Below are positions 51,060 through 55,287 of a DNA stretch of 55,287 bases, one piece after another. The notes under the pieces were generated by a model, which saw nothing but the letters and a program-made list of their open reading frames with translations, did not search any database and had not been told where the DNA came from. The DNA is from an uncultured Clostridia bacterium (GTDB lineage Bacteria; Bacillota; Clostridia; Oscillospirales; Acutalibacteraceae): positions 1 to 55,287 of the forward strand of contig CANRNQ010000014.1 of the NCBI GenBank assembly GCA_947632045.1, in the 5' to 3' direction. The number at the start of each line of letters is the position of its first letter. Within the stretch, counting starts at the first letter, position 1. The position numbers were made by a program, and so were the translations under genes.

Positions 51060-51346
51060 GCCCCGCCGCCGACCGCAGCTTTACCGACTTGCGCCGGTAA
51101 AGCTGCTACTGTTTATCTTTTTTATTTGCAGAAGGAGCTTTGCTCCTCCTGCACCTCCACCTCTCGTTCAAAGAATATTGTTTTTAATTTAGTCCTTTGC
51201 TCGTGGCTAATTTACGGGCATAAAATCCTAATTTTAGCCGAAGCCTTTGCGCGAGGGGAGGGGCTTACGGGGGAGCTCCACTCTCCCGTATTAAACCTAA
51301 TTTCAAAGTAGCAGCCATGACGGCACAAGTCGGCGCGGCTGCGGTA
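51060..51346. repeat. R2 composite palindromic repeat, copy 3
   Basis: First of two head-to-tail units in the 738-base gap 51014-51751, which has no gene. Left hairpin GCAGCTTTACCG/CGGTAAAGCTGC (51075-51106), then TTTGCAGAAGGAGC/GCTCCTCCTGC, CTCTCGTTCAAAGAATATTG, core TAATTTACGGGCATAAAA, GCGCGAGGGGAGG, a GGGGGAGCTCCACTCTCCC hairpin, and the right hairpin GCAGCCATGACGG.../...GCGCGGCTGC (51311-51342). Confidence 0.7.
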
Positions 51347-51580
51347 AGCGAGAGCGGCATTAGGGCGCAGCCCAAAATTCTTTTTTCTCTCAAGAAATAT
51401 TGTTTTAGCTGCACTTTCTGCGGCGTAGCTAATTTACGGGAATAAAAACTCGACTCAAGAAAAAATCTTTAAGATAGAAGCGGGGGTGCAGGGGGAGCGT
51501 CAGTTCCCCCTGCAAATAGATAAAGATATAAAGTAGCAGCCATGCCGGCACAAGTCGGCGCGGCTGCGGTCGGCGAGAGC
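51347..51580. repeat. R2 composite repeat, copy 4 (partial, tandem to copy 3)
   Basis: Begins AGCGAGAGCGGCATTAGGGCGCAGCCC, lacks a left hairpin, then AAGAAATATTGTTTTAGC, core CTTTCTGCGGCG and TAATTTACGGGAATAAAA, GGGGGTGCAGGGGGA/TCCCCCTGC, and the right hairpin GCAGCCATGCCGGC.../...GCGCGGCTGC (51536-51566). Confidence 0.65.
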
Positions 51581-51751
51581 ATAACTAAAATAAAATCGCT
51601 TTGCAATCGACCGAAGTGTGAGGTTTTCAGGGGAGCAAAGCTCTACTAAAACAAAAACAGGCGGACTTGAAGCCCACCTGATTTTTGCGATTGCCAATGG
51701 CAATTCAAGGAAGTGAAAAATGAAAAAAATTAAATTTAAGTAGAGATCCGA

Positions 51752-52840
51752 TTAATACTTAACGGGGTTTGCGGTGAGGTATTTTTTAACCATGAGCGCT
51801 ACCTTAAAGACGATAGCGTCCTCAAATTCGCGAAGGTCAAGACCCGTTAATTTCTTTATTTTCTCAAGTCTGTAAACAAGTGTGTTCCTGTGAACGAAGA
51901 GCTTTCTTGATGTTTCAGACACATTGAGATTGTACTCAAAGAAGCGCTGTATAGTAAATAGGGTTTCCTGGTCGAGCGCCTCGATAGAGCCCTTTTTGAA
52001 TACCTCCTTTAAGAACGCCTCGCACAGAGTCGTCGGAAGCTGATATATAAGTCGAGCTATGCCGAGATTGTCATAGCAAACTATAGTTTTTTCCGTATCG
52101 AACACCTTGCCGACCTCAAGAGCCACCTGAGCCTCTTTAAACGAATGGGCAAGATCCTTTATGCCGGTCACGGTTGTGCCTATGCCGATAACGCAGTGGG
52201 TGTAAAACTCGCTTGAGAGCGTGTCCACTATTGAACCGGCAAGCTTTTCCAGATCCTTTGACTCGATGCCGGTTTTAATCTCTTTGACAAGGGCAATATC
52301 GGTTTCGTTTATATTTATAACGAAATCCTTTGTTTTGTCGGGGAAAAGGTTTTGAACCACGTCGTAAACGGAAATGTCGGTTTTTGTGGTTATTTTTATG
52401 AGCATACAAACTCTTGTAACGTCGTTGTTAAAATGGAGCTCGCGCGCCTTAAGGTAAATATCGCCGGGAAGAATATTGTCAAGAATGACGTTTTTAATAA
52501 AGTTGCCTCTGTCATATTTTTCATCATAATACTGCTTTATGCTGCTCAGCGATATTGCAAGCATTTGAGCGTACTTTTGCGAAAGCTCGTCATTACCGGC
52601 AACGAAAACCGCATATTCCGGACGGGAAACATTGTTGCCAAACGACTTGAAGGTGTGACCGTTGATTACGAAAGGAGCGACCGACGAAAGAGTGTCGGGA
52701 TTGATGCTGTCGATGACCTCGCCGACTCTGCCGAGCTCGCTGCACGCTATGACGACCGAAGTTTCGTCAACTACGCCGATAGTTCTGTCGATAGCGTCGC
52801 CCATTTGATGAATTACACCTTGAAATAATCTGTTAGACAT
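51752..52840 (-). CDS. CdaR/PucR-family transcriptional regulator
   Basis: A 362-residue regulator of the sugar-diacid/purine-catabolism type. An N-terminal ligand-binding region (about 1-130), a GGDEF-like middle domain, and the C-terminal PucR-type helix-turn-helix (FFEYNLNVSETSRKLFVHRNTLVYRLEKI... ending GLDLREFEDAIVFKVALMVKKYL). These regulators activate carbon-source genes; targets unknown. Start at ATG 52840 with GAGGGG eight bases upstream; the in-frame TTG at 52855 lies over that site. Possible autoregulatory dyad at 52899. Confidence 0.88.
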   Translation of the reverse strand: MSNRLFQGVIHQMGDAIDRTIGVVDETSVVIACSELGRVGEVIDSINPDTLSSVAPFVINGHTFKSFGNNVSRPEYAVFVAGNDELSQKYAQMLAISLSSIKQYYDEKYDRGNFIKNVILDNILPGDIYLKARELHFNNDVTRVCMLIKITTKTDISVYDVVQNLFPDKTKDFVININETDIALVKEIKTGIESKDLEKLAGSIVDTLSSEFYTHCVIGIGTTVTGIKDLAHSFKEAQVALEVGKVFDTEKTIVCYDNLGIARLIYQLPTTLCEAFLKEVFKKGSIEALDQETLFTIQRFFEYNLNVSETSRKLFVHRNTLVYRLEKIKKLTGLDLREFEDAIVFKVALMVKKYLTANPVKY

Positions 52841-52898
52841 ATTATTACCCCTCAATCTAAAACTTAATCGAAATCGTAAATTCGTATAATAGATTATT

Positions 52899-52913
52899 AG
52901 CTGTAAATCAGCT
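52899..52913. promoter_or_regulatory. Small perfect dyad upstream of the CdaR-type gene
   Basis: AGCTG-TAAAT-CAGCT, about 60 bases before the start codon in an AT-rich promoter region (52856-53040 holds no other feature I could support). Confidence 0.3.
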
Positions 52914-53083
52914 ATAATTTTGTTTAGATAATCTCATCTACATCACAATATACATTTTACACAAATTTTAGTTAAAATGCAAGCTTTTAATAAATAAAAA
53001 TTTTATTTTCAAATAAAAACTTTTAAAAATTGTCAAAACACGCAACAAAGGTGCTTTTTATTTTGGCCTGCGGCCTAATACCG

Positions 53084-53410
53084 CCTATAATTTATTTTGG
53101 GGCTGCGCCCCAAGGCGGGCGCTCTCGTTTACCGCAGCATTACCGACTTGCGCCGGTAATGCTGCTACTTTATATTAGTTGTTATTAAAAGGGGGAGCTG
53201 GCGCTCCCCCTTTACCCCCGCCTCTTGCAAATAGTTTATCTTTAGTTTGACTATTTGCGCCGTCTACGAGTCTTGCTGTTATATAAAAGATTTTTTCTTA
53301 AATCGAGCTTTTGCGCCCATAAATTAACTGTTCCGCAGTTAGTGGAAACAGAATAATATTTTTCAATCGAGAGGCGGGACTTGCAGCCCCAAGGCGGGCG
53401 CTCTCGTTTA
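53084..53410. repeat. R2 composite repeat, copy 5
   Basis: In the 854-base gap 52841-53694. GGGGCTGCGCCCC hairpin, AAGGCGGGCGCTCTCGTTTACC, hairpin GCAGCATTACCG/CGGTAATGCTGC (53134-53164), a GGGGGAGCTGGCGCTCCCCC hairpin, CCGCCTCTTGCAAATAG, core GCGCCCATAAATTAACTG with TTCCGCAGTTAGTGGAA, then TCGAGAGGCGGG. No gene. Confidence 0.65.
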
Positions 53411-53690
53411 CCGCAGCATTACCGACTTGCGCCGGTAATGCTGTTACTTTTTATTATATCTATTTGCAAAGGGCGCTGCCCCTTGCAACCCCTTTTTCGC
53501 TCAAAGAATGTTCTTTTAATTTAAATATTAAAGCCGTTCATACGGGCACAAAAGCCTAATTTAAGCAAAAGCCTTTGTGCGAGAGGGGGGTGCAGGGGGA
53601 ACGTCAGTTTCCCCTGCGAATAAAAAATAAATATAAATTAGCAGCCGTGGCGGCGCAAGTCGGCACGGCTGCGGTAAACGTGGGCGAAGC
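53385..53690. repeat. R2 composite repeat, copy 6, abutting the HTH gene
   Basis: A near-complete unit: CAAGGCGGGCGCTCTCG, left hairpin GCAGCATTACCG/CGGTAATGCTG (53413-53442), GGGCGCTGCCCC, CGCTCAAAGAATGTTC, core TACGGGCACAAAAGCC, GGGGGTGCAGGGGGAACG with TTTCCCCTGC, right hairpin GCAGCCGTGGCGG.../...GCACGGCTGC (53641-53672), and GCGGTAAACG. The minus-strand HTH gene ends five bases beyond it. The 25-base block around CAAGGCGGGCGCTCTCG is shared with copy 5. Confidence 0.7.
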
Positions 53691-53694
53691 CCGG

Positions 53695-55128
53695 TTAAAG
53701 AAAAAACTCCGAGGTCTTCCGCTCGAGTATTTTGATGGTTTCGGCAACGCTGTAAACGCAGTCGTTTTCCTCAAGACTTTGCATAAAGTCGCAAAAGGGC
53801 GCCGAGAGGCCGCCTTCGTTGAGAGCCATAAGCGACATAGAGCTTTTATCCCTTGCGAGAAGCAAAAACACTCCTTTGCCGTTGTCGTTGCCGTAAAAGC
53901 GTATGTTCCAGCCAAATTTAAGCTTGTCGCCCTTTGCAAGCATAGGAAAGATGCTCTTGCCCTCTTTTGCGGCCGTTATAAGCCGGTTCATTATTCTGCG
54001 GCGGTCGTTAGGCTTTAATGGTAAAAGCAAGCCCTTGGGAAGCTCGGATATTATACCGGTTTGTAAAAAGCCGTCTATTCCGGACTCGGGAAAAACTATC
54101 CTCTTTTTAGACTTGAAGTACTGCCCGAGCAGAGCCTTAAATATCTTCTCGAGCATTGCGTCGGAGCCGCGATATTCGCGGTTAAGAGCTTCGCTTATCA
54201 TGCCCTCGGTCAAAAAGGCGGCAAGCGCGGGCTCGGGCTCAAGCGAGTATACGACGGTGCTTTCGCTTGAGGAGATAAGCTCCTCGGCACGATAGAGCCT
54301 GATATAGTCGGCAAGGCTTTCGGCGTTTTGTATAAACTTCCTCGAGCGGCTCCAGCGCTGCTCAAAAAAGCTGCGGGCACAGTCGGCGGCCTCGCTGTTG
54401 CAGATCAAAATCGCGTTATCCATACCCTCCGAAAGTATAATATAATATCTGTCGGTTATTATGCTGTAGGGAAACAAGGCGTGGCTGTTGACCGGCGAAT
54501 ACAGATACTTCGGAAAATAAAGCTTGTTATTGAGAAAGAGCGAGTATATCTTCTTTATTGCCTCGATATTTCGGCAATATGGCTCGTACTCGCCGCTCGA
54601 CGGTATAAAGGTGATCAAATGCTCTATATTGCCCCGAGCGCCGTCGGTAGCGCGGGATATTATGTCAAATAGCCTTGTGTCGGCCGCATCGGAATATATT
54701 TTTATCCCGCTGCCGCGCCGAAGCTCCGAATAAATTACCGAGCTTACGCTGCGCGCCGAGTCCTCTGCGCTATCGCACACAAGCACCATGGAGTCAAGCT
54801 TGGGCTCAGGGCAGAGCTTTGGCTTTGGCTCTCCGGATTTAGAGTCGCTGTATATCTCTGAAAGATCGGATATAAATTGCATTGACAGCCTGCGGCTGTT
54901 ATATCTGTCCTCACCTATTATGCCTATTTGCCGCACGGTCAAAAGCTTGTTTTTATCATCGTCAGACAAATTGAGCGCCAAGCATATCTTTTCGAGTTCC
55001 TCGTCGCTCGGCAGGCGTTCGCCCTTTTTTATTCTTTGCAGCCTTGTCCTTTCAATACCGGTGATTTTAGAGAGATTATAAACGGTTGTATTTTTTATTA
55101 TTTTGATAAATTCGTCTTTAAATTCCAT
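53695..55128 (-). CDS. Large HTH (XRE-like) regulatory protein, unassigned
   Basis: A 477-residue protein. Residues about 5-65 form an XRE-like helix-turn-helix (TTVYNLSKITGIERTRLQRIKKGERLPSDEELEKIC). The remaining 400 residues have no family I recognise; they include a region with repeated tests of a small-molecule or cyclic fold look (SMVLVCDSAEDSARS, YSIITDRYYIILSEGMDNAIL) and no transmembrane helix. Related large HTH proteins are common in Clostridia and are thought to sense a signal through the C-terminal part. Strong promoter and AAGGTGAT ribosome site upstream. Its stop codon lies against an R2 repeat. Confidence 0.7.
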   Translation of the reverse strand: MEFKDEFIKIIKNTTVYNLSKITGIERTRLQRIKKGERLPSDEELEKICLALNLSDDDKNKLLTVRQIGIIGEDRYNSRRLSMQFISDLSEIYSDSKSGEPKPKLCPEPKLDSMVLVCDSAEDSARSVSSVIYSELRRGSGIKIYSDAADTRLFDIISRATDGARGNIEHLITFIPSSGEYEPYCRNIEAIKKIYSLFLNNKLYFPKYLYSPVNSHALFPYSIITDRYYIILSEGMDNAILICNSEAADCARSFFEQRWSRSRKFIQNAESLADYIRLYRAEELISSSESTVVYSLEPEPALAAFLTEGMISEALNREYRGSDAMLEKIFKALLGQYFKSKKRIVFPESGIDGFLQTGIISELPKGLLLPLKPNDRRRIMNRLITAAKEGKSIFPMLAKGDKLKFGWNIRFYGNDNGKGVFLLLARDKSSMSLMALNEGGLSAPFCDFMQSLEENDCVYSVAETIKILERKTSEFFL

Positions 55129-55167
55129 AGGATCACCTTGTCAAACTATTGTATCACACACCTTTTT

Positions 55168-55196
55168 ATTGTAATATTTTTATATTAAATTGTCAA
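55168..55196 (-). promoter_or_regulatory. Consensus promoter of the large HTH gene
   Basis: Minus strand TTGACA (55196-55191), 17 bases, TACAAT (55173-55168), 40 bases before the start codon. Confidence 0.8.
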
Positions 55197-55287
55197 CCGA
55201 TATATTCTCACGTTTCTTTTCTTAACACCGTGAAAAGTTACGCAAAAAGATCAGGGCAAGAAAGATTCAGTTTTCCTACAACAAGAT

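Noticed and set aside
51060-51580. R2 repeats as a CRISPR array or a riboswitch
   Set aside because: Units are long, mirrored and spaced irregularly; they occur at gene ends and between convergent genes, not consistently in leaders, and no known riboswitch core is visible.

Overview
The window looks like chromosome of a Gram-positive, anaerobic, amylolytic gut-type Clostridia (Oscillospirales/Ruminococcaceae-like). Reasons: GH13 amylases with a CBM26-type starch-binding module, cohesin-like and dockerin domains, pyruvate formate-lyase with its activase, an IspH-ribosomal protein S1 fusion, ECF and MsmK/UgpC-type transport parts, heavy use of ATA (Ile) and AGG/AGA (Arg), and strong AGGAGG ribosome binding sites. 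This assignment is inference; no rRNA is present. No phage, integrase, transposase or CRISPR array was seen.

Layout. 1-4387: two tandem secreted alpha-amylases (the first cut by the window edge). 4763-8080: small membrane proteins, an ApbE-type flavin transferase lipoprotein and a Wzz/BY-kinase-like protein whose ATP site is degenerate. 8473-13042: a surface cluster of one membrane-anchored cohesin-like protein and two paralogous wall-type proteins with a cohesin-like domain, X25-like (starch-associated) modules and Thr/Pro/Glu linkers, the last two behind nearly identical promoters that share a dyad. 13467-22842: ymdB-like phosphodiesterase, fakA-like kinase, cytidine deaminase, recG, then a MoxR-DUF58-transglutaminase operon. 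23262-24682: hisH-hisF on the minus strand. 24909-30460: a tightly overlapping run rpiR-like, baiN-like, cmk, plsC, ispH-S1. 30562-32088: a secreted transglutaminase with a C-terminal dockerin. 32610-37022: Crh/HPr-like protein, mtaB, a GHL10 glycosidase-like protein, DUF1294 and an RluA-type synthase. 37196-37490: tRNA-His, tRNA-Lys, tRNA-Gln. 37632-42462: a DUF1624 acyltransferase, a thioesterase, a HAD phosphatase, DUF4830, an RsuA-type synthase and an msmK/ugpC-type ATPase. 42745-44603: a DUF362-ECF-DUF1893 operon. 45162-46010: a DUF11 repeat protein. 46112-46187: tRNA-Val. 46287-51013: pflA, pflB and hemW on the minus strand. 51752-55128: a CdaR/PucR-type regulator and a large unassigned HTH protein.

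How it fits together. Extracellular amylases and starch-binding, cohesin-bearing surface proteins would release and hold maltodextrins. The stand-alone MsmK-type ATPase could energise sugar importers encoded elsewhere, and pyruvate formate-lyase would handle fermentation downstream. The cohesin-like proteins and the dockerin transglutaminase suggest a small amylosome/cellulosome-like surface system.

The most unusual feature is two families of structured non-coding repeats filling most intergenic gaps. R1 (six copies, about 150-215 bp) has terminal inverted repeats enclosing two hairpins and an inner stem, with a compensatory change in one copy and both orientations present. R2 is a composite of paired GC-rich hairpins around a semi-conserved core. 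Other points of note: an internal ribosome binding site and ATG at the IspH/S1 junction, a probable ATT start codon on the ECF gene, an in-frame stop that truncates the DUF1893 protein, and a Walker-less BY-kinase.
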